DNA of 64,000 bases. Origin: JAMQPK01 sp963761975 (lineage in GTDB: Bacteria; Acidobacteriota; Vicinamibacteria; Vicinamibacterales; JAMQPK01). The number at the start of each line of letters is the position of its first letter. Position 1 is the stretch's first letter. Of the stretch, positions 17,655-27,254 are shown piece by piece. The DNA is taken from contig CAVXIR010000004.1 in NCBI GenBank assembly GCA_963761975.1, positions 1-64,000 of the forward strand, in the 5' to 3' direction. Below the pieces are notes generated by a model. The model made no database searches. It saw nothing but the letters and a program-made list of their open reading frames with translations, and was not told where the DNA came from. A program made the position numbers and the translations under genes.

Positions 17655-18537
17655 TCTGCACTTGCTCGCGCATCTTTTCGAGCTCCGCCTTCGCCGAGAT
17701 CACCAGGTTCGAGACGCGAAGCCCGTCGGCTTTCGATCCGATCGTGTTGACCTCGCGGTTCATTTCCTGCAGCAGAAAGTCGAGCTTGCGACCACACGGC
17801 TCTGGCGAACTCGCCAGCGCTTGCCAGTGCGCGAGGTGCGCGCGGAATCTGGCCATCTCTTCGCTGATGTCCGAGCGCGACGCCACTCGGACGATTTCCT
17901 GCGCGATCAGGTTAGCATCGGCGGCGATGTCGACGGTCAGCTCCTGCACGCGTGCGGCAAGACGCGCCTGCAGCTCCAGACGGCCCTGATCGGCCGCCTC
18001 GGCAATCTCCTCGAGCATGCCGCCCACCAGCGCGCGTCTCACCTCCAGATCGGCGTTCAGGTGATCGCCCTCGGTGCCCCGCATGGCGTCGAGCTGGGTG
18101 ACCGCGTCTTCCACCGCCGCCTCGAGCATCTCGACAAGTTGCGCGACCATCGCGGCATCGCGCTCGACGGGCCGCTCGCGGACGGCCAACGCCTGCGGCA
18201 ATCGCAGGAGGTCCCCGGGCGTGAGCGCGCCCTGCACAATCCCGCGACTGCGGGCCGTCTCCAACGCGGCGGACAACGCAACGGCCAGTGACTCGTTGAA
18301 CTCCACTTCCACGCTCGCGGTGTGGCGATATTGAACCGCGACCGCCAGCTCCACCCTGCCGCGGCTGATTCGCTTCTGCACCGCGCCACGGATGCGCCCC
18401 TCGGCCTCGGCCAGCGTCTGTGGAACGCGCAACTGAATGTCGAGATGCCGGTGATTCACCGCACGGATGGTGACGGTGATTGTGGCAGTCTCCGACTCTC
18501 TGGTGGCGGAGGCAAATCCCGTCATGCTCTTAATCAT
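17644..18537 (-). CDS. yicC: YicC-family endoribonuclease
   Basis: 297-residue YicC/YloC protein, a family of single-strand endoribonucleases acting in RNA turnover. The signature start MIKSMTGFASA is present, as are the NHRHLDIQLRVP segment and the C-terminal GxKxDxxVxxxKxELEKMREQVQNVE helix. It is the first gene of the yicC-gmk pair. The upstream ABC exporter gene ends 12 bp away. Confidence 0.93.
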   Translation of the reverse strand: MIKSMTGFASATRESETATITVTIRAVNHRHLDIQLRVPQTLAEAEGRIRGAVQKRISRGRVELAVAVQYRHTASVEVEFNESLAVALSAALETARSRGIVQGALTPGDLLRLPQALAVRERPVERDAAMVAQLVEMLEAAVEDAVTQLDAMRGTEGDHLNADLEVRRALVGGMLEEIAEAADQGRLELQARLAARVQELTVDIAADANLIAQEIVRVASRSDISEEMARFRAHLAHWQALASSPEPCGRKLDFLLQEMNREVNTIGSKADGLRVSNLVISAKAELEKMREQVQNVE

Positions 18538-18549
18538 GTTTTGACATGT

Positions 18550-20409
18550 TCAGTCGCGGGGCCCCAACACCCGCTCCGCACCGCTCGCTTGCGTCCCTCG
18601 ACCCTGCTCGGGACGCCCCGAGCTTTCGTCGAGGGGCGGGGCGCCAATGCCCCGCGCCGTTCGCGGCTCGTCCGTTTCGTCGCGCCGCGGCTCGAGCAGC
18701 TGCATCTTGTAGAGTGCCGCGTAGACGCCTTCGCGGTTCAGCAGTTCTTCGTGGCGTCCGATTTCGACGATCCGTCCGCGCTCGAGCACGATGATCGCGT
18801 CGGCGCGCATGATTGTCGACAGACGGTGGGCGATGACGAAGGACGTACGGTTCATCATCAGGGTCGCCAGCGCGTCCTGGACCAGCAGCTCGGCTTCGGC
18901 GTCGAGCGACGAGGTCGCCTCGTCGAGAATCAGAATCGGCGCGTTCTTCAGCAGCGCACGGGCGATAGCCAGGCGCTGGCGCTGCCCACCAGACAGCTTC
19001 TGTCCCCGTTCGCCAATCCGCGTCTGATACCGCTCGGGCAAGACAGCAATGAACTCGTGCGCGTGCGCAGCCTTTGCGGCACCTTCGATTTCGGCCGGCG
19101 TCGCCTGCATAGCTCCGTATGCGATATTATTGGCAATCGTATCGTCGAAGAGCACCGTCTCCTGGGTCACCATGCCGACCTGCGCGCGGAGCGACTTGAG
19201 AGTGGCGCTCCGGATGTCGCGGCCGTCGATCGTAATGACACCGCTGCGGACGTCGAAAAAACGCGGGATCAGATTCATGAGCGTGGTCTTGCCGGCGCCG
19301 CTTCTGCCGACAATCGCCACCATTTGTCCCGCCGGTACCTTGAACGAGACATTGCGAAGGATCGCGCGCGGGTGCGCTTCGTCGTACGCGAACGTCACGT
19401 CCCGGAACTCAATGGCCGCCGCAAATGGCGGCATCGGCTGCGCGTCGCGAGACTCGGCCACCTCCGTGTGGGTATCGAGAAGCTCGAAGATGCGATCGGC
19501 GGCTGCGATCGCCTGCTGAACGTTCGCGTTGACCCGACTGAGCTTCTTCGCCGGCGCGTACATCATCAGCATCGCCGCCAGGAATGCCGTAAAGTCTCCA
19601 GCCGTCAACCGGCCCGCCGCAATCTGCTCGCTGCCGTACCAGAGCGCCGCCGCCATGCCAATGCCGCCCAACAGTTCCATGGCAGGCGGCATGACCGACA
19701 AGGCACGCACGACCCGCATGTTGGTGCGGTAAAGACGTGCCAGCGCTTCGCGAAAGCGGCCCGCCTCGCGGTCTTCGGCGCCAAACGCCTTCACGATGCG
19801 GTGTGCCGCAAACGTTTCGGCGCCGACATGCGTCATGTGCTCCTGCGCTTCCTGGCTTCGCCTCGCCGTTCTCCGGATGCGCTGACCGAGTCGGACCAGC
19901 GGATACACGATGATGGGTGCGCCAGTGAGGCAGACCATTGCGAGCCGCCAATCGATCCAGAAGAGCACGGCGGCATATCCAATCAACGCGAGCGATTCTC
20001 TCGTCAGATCGCCGGCGGTCTCGGATACCGCCCGCTGCACCTGCCCAACATCATTCGACACACGCGAGAGCAGCTGCCCGACACTATTCCTCGAAAAGAA
20101 ACTGGCCGACTGCCCCAGAATGTGGCCGTAGAGCCGATCGCGCAGGTCCATGACGACCCGCTGCCCGACGTCTTCCATCAGGTATCCGGAGAAATACGAT
20201 CCGATGCCTTTGAGAAAGTAGAGAGCGACAATCGCCAGCGCAATGGCCCGCAACCCCTGCCGGTTCGGTAGAAGCTCATCGAGAATCGGCCTGATGAGGT
20301 AGACCACCAGCGCCGACGCAACGGCATAGATCATCATCGCCAGCACCGCCCAGGTCAGGCGGCCCTGATATGGCTTGGCGAAGCGAAGAAGCCGGAAGAA
20401 CGATGTCAC
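18550..20409 (-). CDS. MsbA-like ABC exporter (half-transporter)
   Basis: Fused membrane and ATPase half-transporter of 619 residues, likely a lipid or glycolipid flippase. Six membrane helices lie in residues ~1-310. The ATPase has Walker A GRSGAGKT at 368-375, signature LSGGQ at 472-476 and Walker B LILDEA at 494-499, with SLD after it. The GTG start at 20409 overlaps the upstream glycosyltransferase stop as GTGA; the frame is open to 20439 but that part overlaps the other gene. Residues 572-619 are a Gly/Arg/Pro-rich tail that looks repeat-derived. Context with glycosyltransferases suggests export of a glycolipid. Confidence 0.9.
   Translation of the reverse strand: MTSFFRLLRFAKPYQGRLTWAVLAMMIYAVASALVVYLIRPILDELLPNRQGLRAIALAIVALYFLKGIGSYFSGYLMEDVGQRVVMDLRDRLYGHILGQSASFFSRNSVGQLLSRVSNDVGQVQRAVSETAGDLTRESLALIGYAAVLFWIDWRLAMVCLTGAPIIVYPLVRLGQRIRRTARRSQEAQEHMTHVGAETFAAHRIVKAFGAEDREAGRFREALARLYRTNMRVVRALSVMPPAMELLGGIGMAAALWYGSEQIAAGRLTAGDFTAFLAAMLMMYAPAKKLSRVNANVQQAIAAADRIFELLDTHTEVAESRDAQPMPPFAAAIEFRDVTFAYDEAHPRAILRNVSFKVPAGQMVAIVGRSGAGKTTLMNLIPRFFDVRSGVITIDGRDIRSATLKSLRAQVGMVTQETVLFDDTIANNIAYGAMQATPAEIEGAAKAAHAHEFIAVLPERYQTRIGERGQKLSGGQRQRLAIARALLKNAPILILDEATSSLDAEAELLVQDALATLMMNRTSFVIAHRLSTIMRADAIIVLERGRIVEIGRHEELLNREGVYAALYKMQLLEPRRDETDEPRTARGIGAPPLDESSGRPEQGRGTQASGAERVLGPRD
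18552..18655. repeat. GC-rich dispersed repeat at the 3' end of the exporter gene
   Basis: The last ~100 bp of the exporter gene contain GGGGCCCC, a GACGCCCCGAGC/GGGGCGGGGCG region and AGCGAGCGG-like words. On the minus strand these read almost the same as the hairpin array at 53829-54015 (both have GCGAGCGG, a GGAG or GGGG variation, then GTTGGGGCCCCGC). It appears to be a copy of one GC-rich repeat family that now encodes the protein tail. Confidence 0.5.
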
Positions 20410-21117
20410 TCGGTAAAGCGGTATTTCAGCAATACCCACAACGCGACAACCCCGTCGCGCCAGGTAATCTTCTTGCCCTCTTCGTAACCGCGGCCGTCGT
20501 AGGTGATGGGCACTTCGTACACACGGTAGCCGCGTTTGAAGATCTTCGCGGTCATCTCGGGTTCGATGCCGAAGCCGTCGCTGTCGAGTGTGAACGATCG
20601 CAGCACTTCAATCCGCATGGCTTTGTAACAGGTTTCCATGTCGGTCAGCATCGTGTTGTACAGGACGTTGGTGAGTAACGTGAGGAACATGTTCCCGAGA
20701 TAGTGTGTAAACAGGAACACTCGATGGCGGCCCAGAAATCGCGAGCCATAGACCACGTCGGCGCGTCCCTGGCAGATCAGCTCGATCAGCTCTGGGAATT
20801 CTTCCGGCGAGTACCTCCGTGTCAGCGTCCTGGATGACGACGAGATCGCCGGTCACTTCCCTGAAGCCGAGGCGAAGTGCCGAGCCTTTGCCGCCATTCG
20901 GCTTCTGAAGCAGCTTGAAGGTGTATTTCTTTTGAAGGTCTCGGAGAATCTCTGAGGTCCCGTCTTTCGATCCGTCGTCGACGACAACGAGCTCGATGCG
21001 CATTTCCGGTACGGCAAGCACTCGACCGATCATGCCTTCGACCGTGTCGCGCTCGTTATAGACCGGCATGACGACCGACAACAGGGGATCTGTGAGGGTC
21101 CCTTTGATCCCTGCCAT
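20406..21117 (-). pseudogene. GT2 glycosyltransferase (DPM1-like), one frameshift
   Basis: Polyprenyl/dolichol-phosphate sugar transferase-like protein. The first part (from ATG 21117) carries LLSVVMPVYNERDTV, VVDDGSKDGT and VVIQDADTE. The second part (ending at 20406) carries VVYGSRFLG, METCYKAM and WRDGVVALWVLLKYR. They lie in different frames. Removing one C at 20814-20815 restores DADTEYSPEEFPELIEL between them, giving about 236 residues, normal for the family. The start overlaps the ugd stop (TAATG) and the stop overlaps the exporter start (GTGA), so the operon structure is intact. This is either a consensus error or a recent mutation. Confidence 0.85.
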
Positions 21118-22412
21118 TACCTGCCAACGGAGTAGTACGTGAATCCCTGAGCCTTCATCTGCTCCGGATTGTAGATGTTGCGACCGTCGAAAATCACGGG
21201 CGTCTTCATCAGTTTCCGCATCCGCCCGTAGTCGGGTTCGCGGAACTCGTTCCACTCGGTGGCAATGACGAGCGCGTCGGCATCCTTGAGCGCGGAATAG
21301 CTCTTATCTGCCAGCGTGATCTTGTTGCCGAAGACGCCCTTCGCGACAGGCCGAGCCTGAGGATCGAAGGCCTGCACCTTGGCGCGGGCTTCCAGCAGTC
21401 GTTTGATGAGAGGGATGGACGGCGCCTCGCGCATGTCGTCGGTTCGCGGCTTGAACGCGAGACCCCAGACGGCAATGGTTCTGCCCTTCAGCGACCCGAA
21501 GTGTTGCTCGAGCTTCGAGATGAATCTGACTTTCTGCGCCTGGTTGACCCGATCGACTGCCTTCAGGATCTGAAACTCGTACCCGCTGTCGCCGGAGAAC
21601 TTGATCAGCGCCTTGATGTCCTTGGGAAAGCAGCTGCCGCCGAAGCCGATGCCGGGGAACAGAAACGACGGCCCGATACGGCGATCCGAGCCGATCGCCT
21701 TGCGCACCTGATCGACGTTGGCGCCAAACGCCTCGCAGACGTTCGCCACCTCGTTCATAAACGAAATCTTGGTCGCGAGCATCGCGTTCGCGGCGTACTT
21801 GCACATCTCCGCGCTCGCCGTGTCCATCACCATGATCGGCGCGCCCGTTCGCGTGTAGGGCGAGTAGAGCTCGGTCATCATCTTCCGCGCGCGATCGTCT
21901 TCAACGCCAATCACGACGCGATCCGGCTTCAGGAAATCCTCGACGGCCGCACCCTGCTTGAGAAACTCCGGGTTGCTGACCACGCTGAACGGGTGCGAGG
22001 TTTCGCGCGCGATGATGTCCCGCACGCGCGCGGCAGTGCCAACAGGCACGGTGCTCTTGTCGACGACGACCTTATAGCCGTTCATCGCCTTGGCAATCTC
22101 GCGGGCCACGTCGAGCACGTGAGTCAGATCGGCAGATCCGTCTTCGTGCTGCGGCGTCCCGACGGCAATGAAGACAATGCTCGCCGCGCGGACCGCCTTC
22201 GGCAGATCCGTGGTGAATTCAAGGCGCTTCTCCGCCCGGTTGCGCTTGACCATCTCCTCGAGCCCGGGCTCGTAGATGGGCATGACGCCGCGCCGCAGGC
22301 TCCGAACCTTCGCAGCGACCTTGTCGATACAGGTGACATCATTGCCGGTTTCCGCAAGACAAGCTCCCAGCACCAGGCCCACATAGCCCGAACCAACGAC
22401 CGCAATTTTCAT
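21117..22412 (-). CDS. ugd: UDP-glucose 6-dehydrogenase
   Basis: Oxidises UDP-glucose to UDP-glucuronate with two NAD+. The N-terminal Rossmann motif VGSGYVGLVLGA, the STVPVGT and NPEFLKQG segments, and the catalytic cysteine C261 in GFGGSCFPKD are present. The C-terminal UDP-binding domain completes 431 residues. The ATG at 22412 has GGGAG upstream. It supplies UDP-glucuronate to the decarboxylase encoded at 31000-31938 across the divergent glycosyltransferase cluster. Confidence 0.96.
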   Translation of the reverse strand: MKIAVVGSGYVGLVLGACLAETGNDVTCIDKVAAKVRSLRRGVMPIYEPGLEEMVKRNRAEKRLEFTTDLPKAVRAASIVFIAVGTPQHEDGSADLTHVLDVAREIAKAMNGYKVVVDKSTVPVGTAARVRDIIARETSHPFSVVSNPEFLKQGAAVEDFLKPDRVVIGVEDDRARKMMTELYSPYTRTGAPIMVMDTASAEMCKYAANAMLATKISFMNEVANVCEAFGANVDQVRKAIGSDRRIGPSFLFPGIGFGGSCFPKDIKALIKFSGDSGYEFQILKAVDRVNQAQKVRFISKLEQHFGSLKGRTIAVWGLAFKPRTDDMREAPSIPLIKRLLEARAKVQAFDPQARPVAKGVFGNKITLADKSYSALKDADALVIATEWNEFREPDYGRMRKLMKTPVIFDGRNIYNPEQMKAQGFTYYSVGR

Positions 22413-22580
22413 TCGTGGATACTCCCAATAAGAGGTCTGGCCCCTCGTCTTTGCTCAGTCCTACCCCTTTTTTTGGCTCTTCCCGCACTCAAATCCGGCG
22501 ACTTTAACACAAACTCTACATGCTTCCAACCCATTGACCCGCAAGGATATGCCCGGTCGGATTGTGATACGCTCGGGCGC

Positions 22581-23754
22581 GTGCGGATCGTCATCGATTA
22601 CCGGCCGGCCCTGCGGGCCCGCACCGGCGTTGGCGAACACATCCACCACGTCACGCGCGAGTTGGCACGGAACGGCGCCGACGAGATTACCGTCTTCTCG
22701 AGCTCGTGGAAGGATCGGCTTCCGGCCGATCTGCCAAGTGAACTACCCCATGTTCGCGTCGCCGATCATCGAATTCCGGTGGCAGTGCTGAACTTTGCCT
22801 GGCACCGCATGCGCTGGCCGCCGGTCGAGGCCATTGCCGGCGGTGAATACGATATCGCCCACTCGCCTCACCCGCTCGTACTGCCAACGCGCTCGGCGGC
22901 GCAGATCATCACCATTCACGATTTGTATTTTCTGTCGCACCCCGAGCGCACGTCGGCTGAGATCCGTCGTGACTATCCGTCGCTCGTCGGGTGGCACGCC
23001 GCCAGGGCGGATGGCATCATCGTCGTCTCGCGCTTCGTCGGCACCGAGGTGCAGCGGCTCCTCGGCGTGCCGGCCGGCCGCATTTCGATTTGCATGAACG
23101 GCGCACCTGACTGGAAAACACCACCGGCAACCCTCGACGCAGACAGCTACCTCCTGTTTGTCGGCACGCTCGAGCCTCGCAAGAATGTGCGCGGTCTGCT
23201 GGAGGCGTACGGCCGATTACTCGCAAGGTCGGACAAGGCGCCACGCCTTGTCGTCGCTGGCGGGGCTGACCCTGACGGCGCCGATTTGCTCGAAGCTATG
23301 AATCGACCCCCTCTCGCCGGGCACGTGGACTATCGTGGGTATGTCTCACCGGACCAGCGCGAATCACTGTTCAAGGGCGCCCAGGCGCTGGTCACTGCCC
23401 TCGTTCGACGAGGGCTTCGGCATCCCGGCGCTCGAAGCCATGGCGGCTGGCGTGCCCGTGATCGCGTCTAATCGCGGTGCCTTGCCCGAGGTCGTCGGTG
23501 ATGCCGCGCTGCTCGTGGATCCGGACGATCCGGAAAGCATCGTGGCCGCGATGGAGCGGATGGTTAGTGATGCATCGCTCCGCGCAAGTTGTGCCGTCCG
23601 CGGACTGACCCGTGCTCGGCAATTCAGCTGGTCTCAGACTGCCCGCGATACGCGGCGTGCTTATGAGGACGCGATCGCCGCACAGCGCCATCGCGATCGG
23701 AGATTGGCGGGCGCAGAATCCAACGTTCACACCCGCGATGCGCATCGGCGTTGA
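22581..23754 (+). pseudogene. GT4 glycosyltransferase, one frameshift
   Basis: Retaining GT-B glycosyltransferase. It begins at a GTG with MRIVIDYRPALRARTGVGEH and has HDLYFLSHPER, a nucleotide-binding VGTLEPRKNVRGLLEAYG and then the donor-binding SFDEGFGIPALEAMAAG. The last segment is one base out of frame. Removing one base at 23393-23394 gives ALVLPSFDEGFGIP and restores a ~390-residue enzyme. Without it the product stops at 23471. It is the first gene of the plus-strand cluster and overlaps the next by 17 bp. The acceptor sugar is unknown. Confidence 0.82.
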
Positions 23755-24847
23755 CGCCCGCGAGCTCTGCGGGAAACCGACGGGCGTCGGCCGCTACCTT
23801 TCGGGGCTGCTTCGCGCGTGGTCGAGTGATGAAACGGCATCGCGCCACACGTTCATCCTCTATACGAACGAAGTGATCTCGACACCCATGGCCAGAGCCG
23901 AGCTGCGTGTCATACCCGGCTCGCCGGGCACCGCCTGGGAGCAGATGTCGCTGCCTCCAGCCGCGAGACACGATCGGCTCGATGTGCTCTTTGCACCGGC
24001 CTACACGGCACCGCTGTTGCTGAACATTCCGACGGTGCTGACCGTTCACGACATTTCGTTCGTCGCACATCCGGAATGGTTTCGCTGGAAGGAAGGGTTG
24101 CGGCGCCGCACGTTGACGCGGTGGTCCAGCCGCCGCGCCAACCTGGTGCTGACCGACTCTGAGGCGTCGCGGCGCGAAATCATTTCGTACTTCGCGCTCG
24201 CGCCAGATCATGTGCGATGCATCTATCCCGGCGTTGTCCCTCTTCGGAAACAGATGGCGACCTCGCGCGACCCGATAGTGCTCTTCGTCGGATCGCTGCT
24301 GAATCGCCGGCACCTTCCGGATCTCATTCGTGCCTTCAAGCCCATTGCGAGACAACATGGCGCCGCTCGGCTCGAGATCGTCGGCGACAATCGGACCTAT
24401 CCGCACGAAGATCTTCCGGCGATCGCGGCTACCGAAGGGCTTGCGACTCAAGTATCGATTCGTCCATATGTCTCTGATGTCGAGCTCGCCGACCTTTATG
24501 GCCGCGCGCGCGCATTTGCATTCCTGTCCGAGTACGAGGGCTTCGGGCTCCCTCCATTGGAAGCGTTGAGCGCTGGCGTACCGCCTGTCATGCTCGACAC
24601 AGAGATCGCGCGCGAGGTGTGCGGCGATGCAGCGGTTTACGTGCCGAACGGCGATCTGGCCGCTATCACAAGGGCCCTGAACGCGCTCGTATCCGATGAC
24701 GAGGCTCGGCGCCGCGTGCTGCAGGCGGGACCTGCCGTGCTCGAGCGTTACTCCTGGTCGCGCGCCGCTGGCGAAACACTCGACGCTCTCCGCGCCGTGT
24801 CGGGCAGCGCCGGCATTACTCAAGGTCGTGTTCCAGACCACGGCTGA
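23738..24847 (+). CDS. GT4 glycosyltransferase
   Basis: 369-residue GT-B enzyme for glycan assembly. The start MRIGVDARELCGKPTGVGRY is typical of WbaZ/mannosyltransferase-like proteins. HDISFVAHPEWF and the donor-site EYEGFGLPPLEALSAGVPP (E..F..E pattern) are present. The ATG at 23738 lies inside the end of the previous gene, indicating translational coupling. The GT2 gene follows after six bases. Donor specificity cannot be read from sequence. Confidence 0.88.
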   Translation: MRIGVDARELCGKPTGVGRYLSGLLRAWSSDETASRHTFILYTNEVISTPMARAELRVIPGSPGTAWEQMSLPPAARHDRLDVLFAPAYTAPLLLNIPTVLTVHDISFVAHPEWFRWKEGLRRRTLTRWSSRRANLVLTDSEASRREIISYFALAPDHVRCIYPGVVPLRKQMATSRDPIVLFVGSLLNRRHLPDLIRAFKPIARQHGAARLEIVGDNRTYPHEDLPAIAATEGLATQVSIRPYVSDVELADLYGRARAFAFLSEYEGFGLPPLEALSAGVPPVMLDTEIAREVCGDAAVYVPNGDLAAITRALNALVSDDEARRRVLQAGPAVLERYSWSRAAGETLDALRAVSGSAGITQGRVPDHG

Positions 24848-24853
24848 ACAGTG

Positions 24854-25666
24854 ATGGACCTCGCAATCGTCATCGTCAGCCACAACACGAAAGACGATCT
24901 CCAGAATTGCCTCAGGTCGCTCGCAGAACACCCGCCGCGACTGTCGCATGAGATCGTGGTTGTGGACAACGCCTCGAGCGACGGCAGCGTCGATGCCGTC
25001 CGATCGCAATGGCGGGGCGTTCGTGTGATCGCCCTCGATCTCAACATCGGTTTTGCCGCCGCCAACAACAAGGGCATCCGCGAGACCGCCGGCGAGCTCG
25101 TGCTGCTGCTGAACAGCGACACCATTGTGCCCCGGGGGGCGATCGATCGCCTGGTCGCGGCTTTGCGCGAGCTCCCGCGTGCAACCGTCGCAGGACCGAG
25201 AATCGTCGACGCCCACGGACGTCCCGAGCTTTCGTTCGGACGGATGATCGGCCCCATCGCCGAGCTACGCCAGAAAATGCTGGGGCGATTCGCCTCGCCG
25301 TCGCGGCTCACGGTCATGACAGCCCGAACACGTGAGGTCGATTGGGTCACCGCCGCGTGCCTGCTCGTGCGGCGACACGACGCCGAGAAGGCCGGCCTGC
25401 TCGACGAGCGCTACTTCATGTATTGCGAAGATGTGGATTTCTGCGCCGCCATCCGCGCCGGTGGCGGCAAGGTCTATTTCACGCCGGCAGCCGAAATCGT
25501 CCACCTTCGCGGCCGTTCCTGGCCCGCCAGCCCGGTCCAAACGGCCGAGCACTACCGGCGTAGCCAGCTGGCGTTCTACCGCAAGCACCACCCGGGATGG
25601 GCGCCCCTTCTGACGATGTACCTGGCGATACGAGGAAAGCTACCAGCCAAAACGGCCGATAAGTAG
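24854..25666 (+). CDS. GT2 glycosyltransferase (rhamnosyltransferase-like)
   Basis: Inverting GT-A enzyme of 270 residues. The N-terminal SHNTKDDLQNCLRSL, VVDNASSDGS and the metal-binding LLNSDT are present, then MYCEDVDFCAAIRAGGGKVYF, the WbbL-type acceptor motif. A weakly hydrophobic C-terminus (WAPLLTMYLAIRG) could associate with the membrane. An in-frame GTG lies immediately before the chosen ATG at 24854. Assembly of the same glycan as its neighbours is inference from position. Confidence 0.87.
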   Translation: MDLAIVIVSHNTKDDLQNCLRSLAEHPPRLSHEIVVVDNASSDGSVDAVRSQWRGVRVIALDLNIGFAAANNKGIRETAGELVLLLNSDTIVPRGAIDRLVAALRELPRATVAGPRIVDAHGRPELSFGRMIGPIAELRQKMLGRFASPSRLTVMTARTREVDWVTAACLLVRRHDAEKAGLLDERYFMYCEDVDFCAAIRAGGGKVYFTPAAEIVHLRGRSWPASPVQTAEHYRRSQLAFYRKHHPGWAPLLTMYLAIRGKLPAKTADK

Positions 25667-25704
25667 GGGTTGATGGGGTTAGCGGCGGCGCCCTTAGCTG
25701 AATC

Positions 25705-25785
25705 ATGTCATGGCAGACGGCCGATGGCAGATGGCAGACGACGTTTTCTGCCCTCTGCCATTTGCCATCTGCCCTGACGCCGCCA
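25705..25785. repeat. GGCAGATGGCAGAC hairpin before the HtrA-like gene
   Basis: Tandem GGCAGACGGCCGATGGCAGAT units face CTGCCATTTGCCATCTGCC units across a short ACGACGTTTT centre. The arms are complementary and can form a stem of about 25 bp with small bulges. It lies between the GT2 stop and the protease start, breaking an otherwise tight operon. Confidence 0.8.
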
Positions 25786-25805
25786 GCCCTCAGCCAAACC
25801 CTCTT

Positions 25806-27254
25806 ATGAGCGCCTCTCCCCAGTTCTCCTGGCTTTGCCCTGGTTGCGGGCGACGTGTCCCCAACCGGATGGAGATATGCCGCTGCGGCGAGTCGCGGGT
25901 TGAAATACTCCAACCAGGCGCGCTTGACTCCAACAGCTCACCCGACGCTCCACAGGCGAAGTCGGGCATGCTGTCCTGGATCGTTCTGGGGGTCGTAACC
26001 GTCGTCGCCGCCGGAGGCCTCATCGCGCTCCAGGTCATCCCCGTCAAGCCGGATGCAAACGGAATAGCGTCGGAATCGCCCGCACCCAACGCATCCGCCT
26101 TCGCTCCGCTTGATCCGGACGAGCTACGGCGAGACAAGCTCACCGCACCTCTCGCACCTGACGCACCACACGCACCTATCGCATCCGCCTCCGCGCCGTC
26201 TTCGCATATCGCTACGGCGGACAGGCCCTACGCACCTAACGCACCCATCGCACCCAACGCACCCAACGCACCTAGTTTGGCTTTGGAAGATGTGGTCAGC
26301 CGCGCGATTCCCGCGATTGTGTCAATCGAAGCGGGACCGGGCCGTGGCAGCGGATTCTTTGCGGCGCCGCGCACCGTCGTCACAAACCGTCATGTCGTTC
26401 ACGGCAACGTGTCGGTGACGGTCAGGCTGTCAAACGGCCAGACGCTCCCAGGCCGGGTGGAGATGTCGTCGCAGGAATACGACCTTGCCATTGTCCGGGT
26501 CGACAGCGCGATGCCGACGCAGCCGCTTCTGTCGCTCGGCACGGTCAACGATGTGAGGCCGGGGCAGGAAGTCATTGCGATCGGATTGGCGCTCGGTGTG
26601 TTTCAGAACAGCGTGACACGGGGCATCATCAGCGCCGTCCGCCGCGCCGATCGCACCGTGATGCTGCAGACCGACGCCGCGATCAACCCGGGCAACAGCG
26701 GCGGCCCTCTGTTGGATCGCCACGGGCAGGTTGTCGGCATCAACACCATGAAGATTACGGGGGCTGCCGAGTCGCTCGGGTTCGCCGTGGCGGTCGATCA
26801 CGCCCGCAGTATGTTGAGCGGTGAAAGGCCGACCGGCGCCATCGCGTCTTCTGCGCAGCCTGGCCAGACGCTCGCACCAGCGTTCAGTCCGCGCTCTTCA
26901 ACCGACGCGGCTCGCGAGGAGGGTACGCGACGGTACGGCCAGTTCGTGGAGGGCGTGGCACGCCGCGCTGCGCAGCTCGACGCGTACTGGGAACGAATCA
27001 AGGCCAACTGCTCCCTCCGTGTCGCGGCCGGATACGACCGCGAGTGGTTCGGCCTGTGGGACGGGCGTGTCGTGCTGACTGGCGCGGATTCGTCGTGCGG
27101 TTCGGCCATCCAGGAGCTCAACGCGCTCACCGCCGACGTGCGCCAGGCGATGGCCCGGGCGCAGGAGGACGCACGCCGCGCGGCAGTCTTGCCCGGCCAG
27201 CTGCGCGAAATCCGTCGCCGCTACCGGATGGACTGGGCAGGGTTTGACAGGTGA
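25806..27254 (+). CDS. Membrane-anchored HtrA-like (S1C) serine protease with zinc ribbon
   Basis: 482-residue protein in four parts. An N-terminal zinc ribbon has C11, C14, C25 and C27. A membrane helix spans ~55-78. A low-complexity Ala/Pro/Asn linker fills ~95-158, partly made of (A-P-N/I)n from a 9-nt DNA repeat. A trypsin-like domain carries the triad H196 (TNRHVVH), D226 (YDLAI) and S298 (NPGNSGG). No PDZ domain follows; a helical C-terminal region replaces it. The ATG at 25806 starts the zinc ribbon. It lies inside a glycosyltransferase cluster, so a quality-control role in glycan assembly is possible. Confidence 0.88.
   Translation: MSASPQFSWLCPGCGRRVPNRMEICRCGESRVEILQPGALDSNSSPDAPQAKSGMLSWIVLGVVTVVAAGGLIALQVIPVKPDANGIASESPAPNASAFAPLDPDELRRDKLTAPLAPDAPHAPIASASAPSSHIATADRPYAPNAPIAPNAPNAPSLALEDVVSRAIPAIVSIEAGPGRGSGFFAAPRTVVTNRHVVHGNVSVTVRLSNGQTLPGRVEMSSQEYDLAIVRVDSAMPTQPLLSLGTVNDVRPGQEVIAIGLALGVFQNSVTRGIISAVRRADRTVMLQTDAAINPGNSGGPLLDRHGQVVGINTMKITGAAESLGFAVAVDHARSMLSGERPTGAIASSAQPGQTLAPAFSPRSSTDAAREEGTRRYGQFVEGVARRAAQLDAYWERIKANCSLRVAAGYDREWFGLWDGRVVLTGADSSCGSAIQELNALTADVRQAMARAQEDARRAAVLPGQLREIRRRYRMDWAGFDR
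26137..26275. repeat. 9-nt CGCACCNNN repeat inside the protease linker
   Basis: Irregular then regular units of CGCACCTAA, CGCACCCAT and CGCACCCAA, the same plus-strand word as at 1214-1321. Here the coding strand is plus, so the repeat encodes Ala-Pro-Asn/Ile rather than Gly-Ala-Ile. All units are multiples of three and the frame is intact. Confidence 0.85.

Noticed and set aside
18322..20271. 649-residue plus-strand open frame
   Set aside because: It is antisense to yicC and the ABC exporter, which have full family motifs; GC-rich codon use leaves the opposite strand open. No start signal or domain is visible.
21501..22580. Upstream extension of the first GT4 gene
   Set aside because: It is antisense to ugd; the GTG at 22581 begins the normal GT4 N-terminus.
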